NCBI RefSeq assembly: GCF_042453785.1
Contig: NC_091665.1
Span: 29,718,501 to 29,782,500 of the forward strand
Direction of reading: 5' to 3'
Source: Malus domestica
Lineage: Eukaryota > Streptophyta > Magnoliopsida > Rosales > Rosaceae
Length of the DNA stretch: 64,000 nt
This document shows, one piece after another, positions 1 through 10,098 of this stretch. A program made the translations under genes and the position numbers. A model generated the notes under the pieces. The model was not told the origin of the DNA, ran no database searches, and saw only the letters and a list, made by a program, of their open reading frames with translations. Within the stretch, counting starts at the first letter, position 1; every line of letters starts with the position of its first letter.

Positions 1-127
1 TGACCAAGCGATTGCATGATTTCCAACGCAACGAGGTCACCGACGAGGCACTACGACGGAACATGACCAACATAAGCAGGTCACCCTTCACGGATGAGAT
101 CGAGTAGGCAGAGCCTCCACGCGAGTT

Positions 128-690
128 CAGCATGCCACATTTCACATATTTCAAAGGGGATGAATACCCGGAGAGACACTTAAAGCTCTACCGATGCGCA
201 ATGATCCTTTATCGAAACAACGATGATCTCATGTGCAAGGTATTCGCCACCACTCTACAAGGCGAGGCGCAAGATTGGTTCTACACCCTGCCGCCATAAT
301 TCATCCTAAATTTCTACGAACTTTCTTTGGTTTTGACCAAAGAATATTCATCCTATCGCTCGATCAAAAAGAAGTCTGACCATTTGTTCGACATCAAGAA
401 GAACCCAAAGGAGTCGCTTCGTGACTATGTGAGGAGGTTCAAAGTAGAGAAGGTAAAAATAGTCGGATGCAAAGACTCGATAGCTAGAGCAGCCTTCCAA
501 AAAGGACTTCCAGCAGATCACCCGCTATTCAGAAAATTGATCATGAAAGAAGATCTAACTTTGGCAGACTCTTTTGCTTTGGCAGAGAAGCATGCACTTT
601 GGGATGAGGCTCGCCAATGCACATTCAAGGACTTGAAAAAGTACCCGACATCACCTCCCTAGAAGCAGCGGATGACTTATTCGCATGTTT
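128..690 (+). pseudogene. gag capsid fragment of the gypsy element
   Basis: A Retrotrans_gag-type region is readable (FKGDEYPERHLKLYRCAM, then LQGEAQDWFYTLPP). A TAA stop follows near 298. The open part at 327-662 carries NPKESLRDYVRRFKVEK and AFQKGLPADHPLFRKL. In an active element this is the structural protein that packages the RNA. No zinc knuckle (CCHC) follows before sequence identity is lost after about 690. The stop and the missing C-terminus make it non-functional. Confidence 0.8.
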
Positions 691-1043
691 GACGGTATCT
701 AAAGTAGCAATAAGCTCTACCAGCATGCGAGAAGAGCTGGGGGCCCGACTACCTATATTCTACAGTTAACTGTATTCTACAGTTCAAAAGCTCTCCTCGA
801 TGCTATTAAAAATTCAAAAGCTAACTTTGGCGATAATTGTTGTAACCCAAAAGCTTAAGTTTTACCTTCAAACGCAAGCAGTCATCATCATGATGCACTA
901 TTCCGTCGAATCCAAACCAGCGACAATAAAGGCGTAGACCCTGGCAGATGCAAGTTTTTTTATGAACACAACAACTCGGCCCAACGACGCCCCGAAGGCA
1001 GCCGAGCACACTTTAGCCACACCTGCTCCCTCAGTGGAGATTT

Positions 1044-1325
1044 CTGGCGTTTGCATGTCGACGGCGCATCCAACTACGAAGGCTCGTAAGCAGCCGTGGT
1101 TCTTGCCACCCCAGACGTTTCAATGCTCAAACAGGCGATCACTCTAAGCTTCAAAGCATTTAACAACGAAGCAGAGTACGAAGCCCCACTAGCAAGCCTT
1201 CGAATGACAAAACACTTGGTGGTGAAAAAGCTTTCAATTCATTCCGAGTCCTAGCTAATCACCAGCCAGACTACTAGGGGCAAAGGCATGATGATCGTGG
1301 CAACTGACTACTTCACCAATAAGAA
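1044..1325 (+). pseudogene. RNase H fragment joined to start of integrase
   Basis: The frame reads WRLHVDGASNYEGS, a TAA stop at about 1087, then AVVLATP and FKAFNNEAEYEAPLASLRM, which is the DGAS and NNEAEYEA signature of gypsy RNase H. Another stop comes at about 1252. The text then jumps to GKGMMIVATDYFTN, the first catalytic region of integrase (IVATDYF). The zinc-binding HHCC domain normally found between them is absent, which indicates an internal deletion. Confidence 0.75.
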
Positions 1326-1780
1326 AAGAAAATGGCCAGACGAACTCCAAGGATGTCTATGGGCATATCGCACAACCAAAAGACGAGCAACCGAAATGAG
1401 ATGGCCACAAGCTTAGATCTGGTAGAAGAGAGGCGCACACAGACTATCACTCGCATCACAGCCTACCAGCATCAGCTCATCTCCAGCTACAACAAAAGGG
1501 CCAAGATCCGGCAGTTTCAGCCTGGAGAACTAGTCATAAGAAAAACCTTTATCACTGCTAGCAGAAAAGGCTCCAAAAATATGGATCCCATCTGGGAAAA
1601 TCCGTACAAGATCAGCAGAGTAGGTGGCAAGAACAATTACACCCTCGCTACCATAAAACGACAAAAAGATCGAAAAACAGTGGAACGCCTACAATCTGAG
1701 GAAGTACCATGTGTGACCTCTCGCTACATCAAAGCCCGAAGACTCAAGCAGCTCGACGGGCACTACCTCATCAGCCAAGG
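1326..1780 (+). pseudogene. Integrase C-terminal fragment
   Basis: One frame gives KWPDELQGCLWAYRTTKR, the end of the integrase core. A different frame then gives ITAYQHQLISSYNKRAKIRQ, FQPGELVIRK and ENPYKISRVGGKNNYTL, which is the SH3-like C-terminal domain and tail. The change of frame between about 1400 and 1450 is a frameshift. The core between the first Asp (IVATDYF) and KWPDEL is missing. It is in the same orientation as the gag remnant. Confidence 0.8.
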
Positions 1781-2932
1781 ATTATCCAGTTGTTATGCAG
1801 TTCTTACCTTACATCTAAGTTCTCGTTCGTTTAACTCGTTTTTCAATGAGGAATTCAGAAGTAATCACGACTTGGCTTGGTTGCATGCTTACAACAACTG
1901 ATCACTCATGCACTTCAAAAGAAGACCGCGCCCTTCTTAGGGACTTACCGCAGGAATTGCGCCCTCCGAGAGACCAACCATGCTCTCCAGTGCGAGAGGG
2001 TAAACTAATTACTCTCCAACGCGAGAGGGTAAACCAATTCCCCGACACCCACATGGGTCAGCTCTCCAAGAACGGGAGGATAAACTCTACACTCCGAATA
2101 TCCAGACGTAGATAAGCCAGGCTGCCCTAGTATAACTAGATGCACGATGGCTTGCGCCGGGATTCCTAGAAGTAGCCGCAATGGTCTTTTTCAAGGCTTA
2201 GCTAACTGAAGGATTTTGGGTCTCTTGGCCTAATCCGTGAGGAACCGGGCCCTAGAGACGGAGATGGCACATTACGCAGTACATCCGATGGACGGCTGCC
2301 CTGGAATCCTAAAGCTGCTACCGAGTGCACTAAGGTAGCCTACGGATTCCGGAAGACTACCTACGGCTTGCCCTTGGAGCAGTAAAGCCGTACTAGACTT
2401 ATACAATTGCACATTCTTGTGAAAGGTTAAACAAGCTAGCACGCATATACGAAGTTTTATCCACTGCCGACATGCTACGTAGTCGATAAGCTTCACCTCT
2501 GCCAAGCGCGGAACAACCTACACCAAGTCCTAAAGTGTTGTGATACTTGCTACGCAACCTACGGAATTGGAGAAAGTCAAGGTTAACAGCCTAGTGGTTA
2601 TGCGGACTTGTCTGCTTATGTAGGTAAGGCATCCGGCTGCCAACCCAATGGCTAACAACTTTGCAAAGCTCTACACCAACACCTACGGCTGCATAGGCTA
2701 CGCGAGCTTGTCTGCTTATAAAAAAGTAGCATGCTTGCCACTGGTCTATCAAGTCTAAAGGTTAAGGCATGAACAAAAGAAGCAAAAACGAAGAAACGCT
2801 AAGGAAAACATGTTTATAAACGACTAGCAAAGGCCGAAGGAGTTCAAGCAAAACAAGAGCTACAAGGAAAAACAAAGAAAATCTTAAAGGCTACCTAGAT
2901 GACTACACTTTAGCAGCCTGGACATCCCACGA

Positions 2933-3235
2933 CTATTCGATCGCCACACCTTCAGCAGCCGCGAAGCTCTTAGCAGCATCATCACCCCCGACTACTCCAA
3001 CCTGGGCACCAACTTCTCCAACTACTTCACCAATACCAACATGGACGCGCTGTAGCTCATCCACTTCTTTCTTTAAACTTTCGTTGATCTTCAGTACACC
3101 TTGAAGTTCCAACACTTGGGGTTCAAGCCTATTGACGATTCTCTTGAAGTGGATCACTTGATTATAAGCAGCAATCAACTTTTCATCCTTTGCATAAGCA
3201 GCGAAAGAAGTCTTTGGTTTTTTCTCAGCCGGCAT
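2933..3235 (-). CDS. Antisense ORF inside the gypsy element, coiled-coil-like
   Basis: A 100-codon ORF runs antisense to the retrotransposon, between the integrase remnant and the 3' LTR. It starts MPAEKKPKTSFAAYAKDEKL and has a heptad-like Leu/Val/Glu stretch (residues about 30-70: NRLEPQVLELQGVLKINESL) followed by a Gly/Val/Ala-rich tail. I do not recognise a domain. Antisense ORFs in this position are known in some Tat-lineage elements such as maize Grande1. The LARD at 37-45 kb in this window has a longer antisense ORF in a comparable place. It could be a chance ORF. Confidence 0.35.
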   Translation of the reverse strand: MPAEKKPKTSFAAYAKDEKLIAAYNQVIHFKRIVNRLEPQVLELQGVLKINESLKKEVDELQRVHVGIGEVVGEVGAQVGVVGGDDAAKSFAAAEGVAIE

Positions 3236-4096
3236 CTCTTGAGTAGGCAGGGAATATCCATTTTCCCACCTTCACTTGCAGCAGGATCCACAACGGTAAT
3301 TGGACGAGCCAATGCATCCGCCTTGATCCTATTCACCTCTTATTTTGAGAGCAGCCCATGTTTCTCCTGACAAATAGAGTTAAAGTAGCCAACGCCATTC
3401 GTGCTACCCAGCAGGGGAGTTCAACCCAACATTCCAGCAGCTCATGAGGCCCCGTAACCTCTTCATTTCTCTCAATCACCTGCCTAGCTCGCGTCATGTC
3501 CAAAAGCCCAAAAAGACATGAGCCATGTGACTCGCCTAGCACTGCGCCATAGCGCCACAATCCGTGGCCCCAGCCATACAAGCTTCCATTAGTTCTAGCC
3601 AAGTCGAGTAGCTTAAAGCAGTGGTCCCTGCCACAATACCTCATCGGCCCATGCCGAGCCGACTCCTGGCCCATGCCAGCCGACATGCCACATCACCCCG
3701 ACGGCTGCCCCGAGGTAGCACCATCCAAGAAGAAGACAAGGAAAATTAATTTTTTCTTACCTCAGTATGGCACGAAGAAGACGAAGAAAGCAACGAAAGA
3801 CGGTCATTTGCACGGGCAAGATGTAGAAGATTGCTAGAGGAGGGGGAACAAATATCCTCTAAGCTATCTCTCTCTTGTAGGGTAGAATAAATCGCTCTCC
3901 AAAGTTGATTTAATAACCCACTTAAGGTGGACTTAAATAGGCTTTGAGAGAAATTTATTTCCCTTTCCTAGAAGGATCTAATTTCCTATTAAAGAGAGAA
4001 TCTACATCAAATGAAACAGTCATAAGTTTCCTAAAGCAAGAAGATCTCTACACCTGCTGCCCTTTTTACGAGCAGCTCAATAGGTGTGGGGGCATT

Positions 4097-4862
4097 TGTG
4101 GAGCCAAAAATATTCACAAGGCGACACGTGGATTTTTGGACAAAAAAGACAAAACTACCCTTGAGGCATACCGGGATTCCTACGCGCAAGCAGCAGACAA
4201 TTATCCCTCAACCAAGTCAAAAGTGCCCAAAATAGGTATCAACTTAAAACCTAATTTATTCATATATTTCCCATTTCATTATTTAGCTAATCAATTAGCT
4301 AAATAATATACTTATTCCTTTCATATTTCCTAAAATCATAATAATTGACTAATTAAGGGATTAATTACCTATTCAATCCCTTAATTATCAATTGAAACAC
4401 CCATCCAAACCTAAAACTACTAAAGTGGCCGGCCAATCCCATCAAGAAAAGTAAACCATCTTATTCTCCACCTTTTCCACTATTTTCCCTTTTTAATTAC
4501 CCTAATTAACTAGCCAATTAATTCCAAAAACCACCAAAACATTCATTTTATGTTTAATAGCCATATAAATTGGCTAATTAAACCTAAATCAAACACAAAA
4601 ACCCTAGCTAGGCTGGCCACCCCTATCCCTATAAATAAATTCCCATTTTCACCAAAAGATCATTCCAATACTTATGCAAAAATCCCAAAATTCTCTAAAC
4701 ACTATTTCTCTCTAAATTCTAACTTTGGCATTGGAGGTTCTTCGGCCAAACCCCCCCCCATTCATCGTGGGCGCGTGAGGCTTGTGGCCATAACCAAAGG
4801 TGTTATTTATTTTGTAGGTGCAATTTTGTCCAAGATCAAGGAGGAAGAAATTTGCATCCACA
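4097..4862 (+). repeat. 3' LTR of the gypsy element
   Basis: The LTR starts TGTGGAGCC and ends ATCCACA, an inverted terminal TGTGGA/TCCACA. It follows a purine-rich tract (AGGTGTGGGGGCA). A TATA box (TATAAATAA) lies near 4630. The first part (to about 4290) matches 36835-37079 and the last part (about 4680-4862) matches 45530-45707, so a second LTR of the same family is split around the nest at 37-45 kb. The base after the end reads GTATT, matching GTACT in the intact right LTR of the host element, as expected for the target site. Confidence 0.85.
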
Positions 4863-4983
4863 GTATTAGAACCAAAGTTTATAGGGTTTTCAAACCTCTC
4901 CTTACACGAGGAGATAGTGGACCCTACATATCCATCCTATATGCCATTTTATTTCATTTCTATACGTTGCACCCTGCATCAGC

Positions 4984-4994
4984 TGGTATCAGAG
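4984..4994 (+). promoter_or_regulatory. Primer-binding site (tRNA-iMet type)
   Basis: TGGTATCAGAG lies two bases after the left LTR end. It is complementary to the 3' end of plant initiator tRNA-Met, which primes reverse transcription in many LTR retrotransposons. Confidence 0.8.
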
Positions 4995-5029
4995 TGTCAG
5001 CTCGATCCAAAGGTGACAGTATATTCAAC

Positions 5030-5521
5030 ATGTCGCAGATGACATTAGATGAAGATCTTAATCTGGACCTTCCTCCAATGTTTGATTGTTGCTTGGATAG
5101 TTCATGTCCAATATGTTGTGAAAATTATTCAGGTGATTGTCTCGTAAATCTTGATCTTCCTCCCGAATTTGATCGTTCTCCATATGGTACTTATCACGTT
5201 TGCTGTCAAAGTTCTTGTGTGGTTCAACAAAATGTTGATATGGAATCTTGTCTAATTATTAAAAATGCTGATTACAAAGAATTTTTGAAGTTGAAGTTTC
5301 ATGATTTAATGAGTTCATTGGAAACTTCTGGATATGTTGATTTAATTGGGGTTGATGTCTTCTACTTCAGAATTTCCAAAGTTTTGGTTGACATTATAAA
5401 TCAAATGAAAGAGAATGTCAAGGTTGCGAGGTATGCTATTAAGGGTGCTTTTCACACTTCAACAATCAATATTAAATGCTCCAAATATCTATTTGTTTGG
5501 ATCGGCAGAGTTCAATTTTAG
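5030..5521 (+). CDS. 163-aa cysteine-rich protein of the short LTR element
   Basis: The first ATG after the primer-binding site gives MSQMTLDEDLNLDLPPMFDC. The first third carries two similar acidic Leu-Asp-Leu-Pro-Pro segments (DLNLDLPPMFD and LVNLDLPPEFD), each followed by a Cys-rich stretch (CCLDSSCPICC; CCQSSC). The second half is alpha-helical in character (DYKEFLKLKFHDLMSSLE). There is no catalytic motif and no CCHC knuckle. After the stop, the same frame leads into a segment (PNLRTNSLQPHEND) that resembles the end of gypsy polyproteins just before the 3' LTR, so the ORF may be a diverged or replaced gag/pol. Function unknown. Confidence 0.5.
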   Translation: MSQMTLDEDLNLDLPPMFDCCLDSSCPICCENYSGDCLVNLDLPPEFDRSPYGTYHVCCQSSCVVQQNVDMESCLIIKNADYKEFLKLKFHDLMSSLETSGYVDLIGVDVFYFRISKVLVDIINQMKENVKVARYAIKGAFHTSTINIKCSKYLFVWIGRVQF

Positions 5522-5580
5522 CGCTCCAAATCAAATGATGATCCGAATTTGAGGACGAATTCTCTCCAACCCCACGAGAA

Positions 5581-6071
5581 TGATGCAGGCCAAGGACTAA
5601 AGGCGTTATTACATAAAATTACTGGCAACTGGGATTTAAGTTTTATAATATAATACATGCAGTTATAATGCATGTATCTAGCTTTAAATGTGGCTTATGG
5701 AATTCCTAGGTTAATGACATTTTATGAAATCATTTAGTTTTTTAGGAGTTATATTGTAAGCCTTTATTTTTTTATGTTTTTTCATATTTTTCACTTTAAG
5801 TTGTAAGCCTATAAATACTTGTATTTGTAAAGAAGGGGAGAAGTTGTTTGAATTATCATATTGATATTTGAGTTGTAAACTTGTTTTTATGTGTCTTTCT
5901 CTTGTGTAAGAGTCTGCTACTTTGTTCTTTCTAGTGTCTACGTTGTAGGCTGGTACTAGAACCAAAGTTTATAGGGTTTTTAGGTCTCTCCTCGCACTAG
6001 GAGATAGTGGACCTTACCTATCCATCCTATCTGTCATTTTATTTCGTTTCTATACGCTGCGCCCTGCATCA
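5581..6071 (+). repeat. Right LTR of the short element
   Basis: 491 bp, TGATGCAGG...CTGCATCA. It is flanked on the right by GATAC; the parent sequence at 15909-15913 reads GATAC at the same point, consistent with insertion into the duplicated transporter sequence. Confidence 0.8.
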
Positions 6072-7300
6072 GATACTCGTAGTGCAACTTAGTTGTTAAA
6101 AATAAGCACCAAAGTAAACTTCTCCCCTAAGAATGCTAGGGAGACCGAAAAAGTGAAAAGGCTGGATGAACTGCTTAATATGGTATTCGACTGCACGAAA
6201 CAAGCACAGCAAATCAATCATACCGAAATGATGAAACAAATGGACAAATTAAGGAGCAGGGTGTGCCATGCAACACTTAAAAAGCTTACCGTAACGGTAG
6301 TATACTTCAATGACAAATTGAAAGTTAGCTGTGCAAAAAACCAAAACGGGGAAATCAGTAGGCTAACTTTAGCCACTCGAGTTCGTGTCCAGCGCCCTTT
6401 TCCATCCACTTGCTTATCTACCGTTTCAGTGACATTGTCTTGAGTTGCTGAAATCCCAACAAGCTCGTATGATACAACTTTCGGTTCTACACCAAGATTA
6501 ACTTCCCCCTCTTCCGCATCCGCTATCACTACTCCACAGTTTTATGAATGAAATCCGCTATCACTACTCCACAGTTTTATGAATGAAATCCGCTATCGTT
6601 TCCTTCAACAAAATAAAAAATAAATCCAAAACCCCTCAAAATTATCCTCCAAATACTATGTAGATCACAAACAGAGAATTGCATATGTATGTGATGAGGA
6701 ACGGGGACACAATAGCATCTACCACCGACCGTACTACGAAACTGGCAGCTATCCAGATGGATGCAACAGCAAATATGTATATCAAACCTAAAACCCACTT
6801 CCAAACTTCAGTTTTCATATCTTTCCAGTCAACCCCAAATCAAATCAGCTCCCAAATCTTGCTAAAAATCAGCTATCCAATTCCCGAAGCCCGAAAACGC
6901 AAACTTTCTGTGCTTTCAGAGAATTATAACAACTTCCTATGTCACTAATAAACCCAAATCTCACCTGAAACCACCAAAAAGAAAGAAAAAAAACTACCAA
7001 AATTAAGAGGGAAAAAGAAGTGAGGAATTAACCCCATAATACTAAACTGCACCAAGACGCAATAGTTTCGATACCATTACGATATAACCAGAATTAATTT
7101 CAGACCCAAAATCCCAATATATGAAATATTTAATCAAATTTAAGTTCATTGAGGATTTGAACCCAGAAATAGAAAGATAATTTGAAAAGAAAAAGTATAA
7201 AAAACTGAAAGAAAAAAAATACAGCGAATTGAAGGGGGATGGAAAATGTACCTGGGACGAGATTCACATCGGATTCAGAGGTTTGTCGTTTTGACGGAGA
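6072..7300 (-). pseudogene. Decayed duplicate of the EamA transporter gene at 15449-17187
   Basis: This stretch is a close copy, in the same orientation, of the transporter gene and its 5' UTR about 10 kb to the right (compare 6107-6500 with 16469-16880 and 6660-7300 with 17030-17690). It keeps part of exon 2, intron 1, much of exon 1 and the 5' UTR intron. About 510 bp present in the parent (roughly 15950-16466, including most of exon 2) is missing at about 6103. A 35-bp unit is tandemly duplicated at 6518-6587, in place of parent sequence near 16890-16970 that encodes the middle of exon 1. The reading frame is lost. It begins directly at the short element's right LTR and ends in sequence fused to a LEUNIG_HOMOLOG-type first exon. 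Confidence 0.85.
6518..6597. repeat. 35-bp tandem duplication in the transporter duplicate
   Basis: Two perfect 35-base units (6518-6552, 6553-6587) beginning ATCCGCTATCACTACTCCAC, plus about 10 bases of a third. The parent gene has a single copy of the first bases only. Confidence 0.9.
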
Positions 7301-7530
7301 GATAGGCTACCGGATTTGGTCAAAAGAAATGCAGCAGACAGCAAAATCAACAGTAGGGTGAACAATAAATATCGATCCGACGATCAATTCACGGCAGTAA
7401 AACAGAGCAACAACAAAAATACCGATATAGAAATTACATGCAGATTGAAAGGAAAAATGATCAAACCAAAAACTCACATCTTATCGGCTTCCCAATTACT
7501 CTGCGCCATGTTTTACCTTTATTAAGTGCA
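7300..7530 (-). pseudogene. First exon and intron start of a LEUNIG_HOMOLOG-like gene (fragment)
   Basis: On the minus strand from 7509 the sequence reads ATG then MAQSNWEADK with a split ATG codon, followed directly by a GTGAGT donor at 7477. This is exactly how I remember LEUNIG_HOMOLOG starting, with a phase-2 intron in the 11th codon, ahead of the LUFS domain. About 170 bp of intron follow and then the sequence turns into the transporter duplicate's 5' UTR at about 7300. No further LUH exon is present, so this is a captured or truncated 5' fragment. Only 11 residues match, but the match includes the splice position. Confidence 0.6.
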
Positions 7531-8040
7531 AACAAAAAAATCACCAGCAATGTCACTGTTTTTTTCTGCAATTATACATCACCGATAGCTTGAGATGTTA
7601 GGTTTTGAACTTACACATATCATGATAAGGGTACTAAACGTGGGTTTAAACCAATTAGGAGTCATGGCCATGTTAATAACTGATCTCCTAGAATTAAGGG
7701 ATATGGGACGTGATAAGGATGCTTTCATTGCTCCACGTCGAAAGAAATTGATTGCTGCAGTTCATAGCAGTTGCTATCCAATCATCATGATAGATGGAAG
7801 TTGGAGAAGTTTAGTTCGATATAATAAAGGATTCCCTGCTCACAAAGAACATGTGTTGTGTTTGGTTCATATACTTATGAGTTGGCAACAATTTTGATAG
7901 TGTAACTTTCTGAGTGCCACAGGGAAATGACAGTAGCCACTTTGTGTTTGGCTTTCGGTTGTGGCATGGATGTCTTGTTTCAAGATAAGACATGGTGACT
8001 ACCACAAGCAAAGTTGGAAGCAAGACTTGACTTTGTGGTT
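7531..8040. other. Unassigned spacer within the chimeric duplicate
   Basis: AT-rich sequence with a weak 100-codon ORF at 7595-7897 that I do not recognise. It may be LUH leader intron or part of the LTR-like sequence that follows. No splice or domain signal supports a gene. Confidence 0.4.
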
Positions 8041-8760
8041 GCTTGCACACAATTGTGCATGTTTTATTGTGCATGTTTTATTTTATATGCATTAAATGAC
8101 AAATGGAGAAAAGTTATACTTTATAGACTAGGTATAGACTTTGATGCATGCTAGATAGGCTAGGTGATAATTATGTCATGTGAACTTAAGACTTTTTGGT
8201 CTTGTTTGTTGGCATAGTTGCTAGTGTATGCCTATAACTAGATGCAATATTTGTGCATTTAGAAATGCATTGAGAGAGCATCTGAAGGAGAACACAAAGG
8301 AGAGAAAATATAGAGTGAGAGTGAGGCTCTTAGTAAAATTCTGTGAGGGTACAAGGGATTGGGGTTTGGGTTATGTTGATTTAACTCAAGTGTATCTTGT
8401 ACTAGTTATTCTCATAGTGAAGAGCAATATCTCTTGGAGGACGTAAGCAGATTTTTGCCGAACCTCGTAAATTTCTCAATGTATTTATTTCTTGTAATTT
8501 AAACTGTTTAACTGTGGGTCTGTAGTTTGATGAGACAATCTGAATCTCACTTCCGCACTGACGAACGGCCAAGGCACAACAACATGTTCTGTAATCAGGG
8601 TTCTATCACCATTGGAACATAAGGTCTTGAGTGAGTAGATGAATTCTTATGCGTTATTAGTAAACACAGCCTGCACCAGATCTTTCAGTTGGTGTTGTTG
8701 CTGTCTTTGTTGCCGGACAGATGGATTCTTAGGTATGATCGATCTCTTTTTAATGCCAAC
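8041..8760 (+). repeat. Probable Copia-type LTR remnant
   Basis: The stretch contains GGACGTAAGCAGATTTTTGC followed by CGAACC and CGTAAATTTC (8439-8475), a wording typical of the R/U5 part of plant Copia LTRs. It is preceded by a GAGAGTGAGG-rich leader and followed by repeats of short Gln/Cys-like text without coding. I could not fix the ends or a TSD, so its limits are approximate. Confidence 0.4.
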
Positions 8761-8989
8761 TCTTGTGAATGTTATATGTAAAATATGTTGTTTGTGATCC
8801 TTGTTGAAGACTAACCATTTATAGTTCCTACATGAGATTCCCTCATCAAAGTAAATTCAACTAAATTAACAAATAAATTTAATTTAATTTAATTTCAGTA
8901 CAAAAATGGGAATTCAACCGTTACTATGAGTAGTTCACAATCATTATCTCAATTATCATCTTTAGGAATTACATTGAACTTTTTTAAGT

Positions 8990-9444
8990 CCCGAATACAA
9001 AACTAGATAATGCGCAACTTCACAAATTTTCTCCCTCCATCGTCCTGGATTTTCCGAGCAACCAAACAGAGCAAAAACTCAAAAACAAAAACAAAAAATC
9101 ACAGAATTCCGACAATTTCCATTGGAATTCAGCTGAAAACCATACCAGTGAGCCAACCGATCAAATCCTACACCACCATTCCGGGAGATCTCCACCTCAT
9201 GCACCCTAACCCGAACTGAATCAACCAAAACTGAAAAACAAAAACACAAACAAATTGAAATTTCGTGCAGCTAGAGTGATCCGAGACCTTACATGCTCAA
9301 TTGAGTTCATACAGTGTGGATAATTTTCCCGAGAAAATAATGGACTCTTGTCCTTAGAGTGTAACTGAAGTAGGAAGAGGGACCTTCGAGATTTATAACA
9401 GTGAAAAGAGAAGCGGAGAAGGAATCGTCGAATGAAGATATTAA
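8990..9444 (-). other. 5' leader-like sequence, possibly LUH 5' UTR and promoter
   Basis: Read on the minus strand, 9440 to about 9288 looks like a leader (CTTCTCCGCTTCTC..., TATAAATC near 9397) ending at GAGCAT followed by a good donor GTAAGGTCTC. This fits a 5' UTR exon whose intron would run to the LUH-like first exon at 7509, with the LTR remnant inserted in the intron. This is inference from position and splice signal only. Confidence 0.35.
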
Positions 9445-9979
9445 GGCCATCTCCAACCAAGGAGGGTCAGATGACCGAAAATAGTCTGAAAATCATCTCC
9501 AATTGAGAGATAGGCCAAATGGCTCATAAATCCCACGTGACAAAAAATGGCCAAATGGCCAACCGGCTGGCCATCTCCATCCAGCTCGATAGCCAGCCCT
9601 TTTTTTTTTTTGTTCTTTTCCATTTGCCCAGCCCATTTTAGGCTTTAGGGTTTAAGATTTTTTTTTTTCCAGCCTATTTGCCCAGCCTTTTTTTTTTAAT
9701 TTCTAATTTTTTTCCTACACAATTTCTTACATATTTTTCACTATTTCATACTATCTTACCTTATTTTATTTTAATTATTCACATTCCATACTATAGCCCT
9801 TTGGCTCTCAGTTGGAGATGATTTTTTGTCACAGGGCTATACTTGACCTATGGTCCTTCTAGTCTTTTGGTTGGAGATGGTAAGAAATATGACTCTGCAC
9901 TGTTCATTAAAATATTAATTTATTGGAGGGTCAAAGGGCTAAAACGAGACATCTGGCCCTCATTCGGTTGGAGATGGCC
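9445..9979. mobile_element. Tourist/PIF-Harbinger-like MITE
   Basis: 535 bp with terminal inverted repeats GGCCATCTCCAACC / GGTTGGAGATGGCC, flanked by the 3-bp direct repeat TAA. Internal copies of the TIR text (ATCTCCAATTGAGAG; CAGTTGGAGATGATTTT) point to a nested or composite structure. There is no coding capacity. The TAA/TTA TSD and TIR are typical of PIF/Harbinger MITEs. Confidence 0.85.
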
Positions 9980-10098
9980 TAACAAAGGCTGGTTTTTAAG
10001 TTCGGAGTCGAAGCTAGGCTCGGAGTATTAACGTTGGGGGGGTGTTTAATGTTTGTGGGATGAGGTTTGGATTTTTTAAGCACGTGTCATAATATAAA

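Larger units (their letters stand above)
1..4862 (+). mobile_element. Degenerate Ty3/gypsy retrotransposon (Tat/Retand-like), 5' end outside window
   Basis: In order on the + strand there is a gag fragment, an RNase H fragment, integrase pieces, a roughly 2-kb non-coding region with an antisense ORF, a purine-rich tract ending near 4094, and a 3' LTR. Protease and most of reverse transcriptase are missing between about 690 and 1040, and most of the integrase core is missing near 1325, so this copy is internally deleted as well as mutated. The gag wording (ESLRDYVRRF, KGLPADHPLF) and the extra 3' region with an antisense ORF suggest the Tat/Retand lineage; this is family knowledge, not a search. 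The 5' LTR lies left of the window. The element sits in the left LTR of the short element that resumes at 4863. Confidence 0.85.
4863..6071 (+). mobile_element. Short LTR retrotransposon with one ORF (TRIM/LARD-like)
   Basis: 4863-4981 repeats 5953-6071 closely (TAGAACCAAAGTTTATAGGG onward, both ending CCTGCATCA), so these are the two LTR 3' ends. Directly after the left one is TGGTATCAGAG at about 4984, the classic primer-binding site for initiator tRNA-Met. The right LTR (5581-6071) opens TGATGCAGG and closes CTGCATCA, an 8-base perfect inverted end. The internal part is only about 600 bp with a single ORF and no pol. The left LTR is cut by the gypsy element; its remainder is outside the window. 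Confidence 0.8.

Noticed and set aside
1-4862. Endogenous pararetrovirus
   Set aside because: The gag/RNase H/integrase order and LTRs fit Ty3/gypsy; no movement protein or caulimovirid coat motif is present.
4550-5521. A 323-codon ORF starting in the gypsy LTR
   Set aside because: It runs by chance from LTR sequence across the junction into the short element; the supported start is the ATG at 5030 after the primer-binding site.
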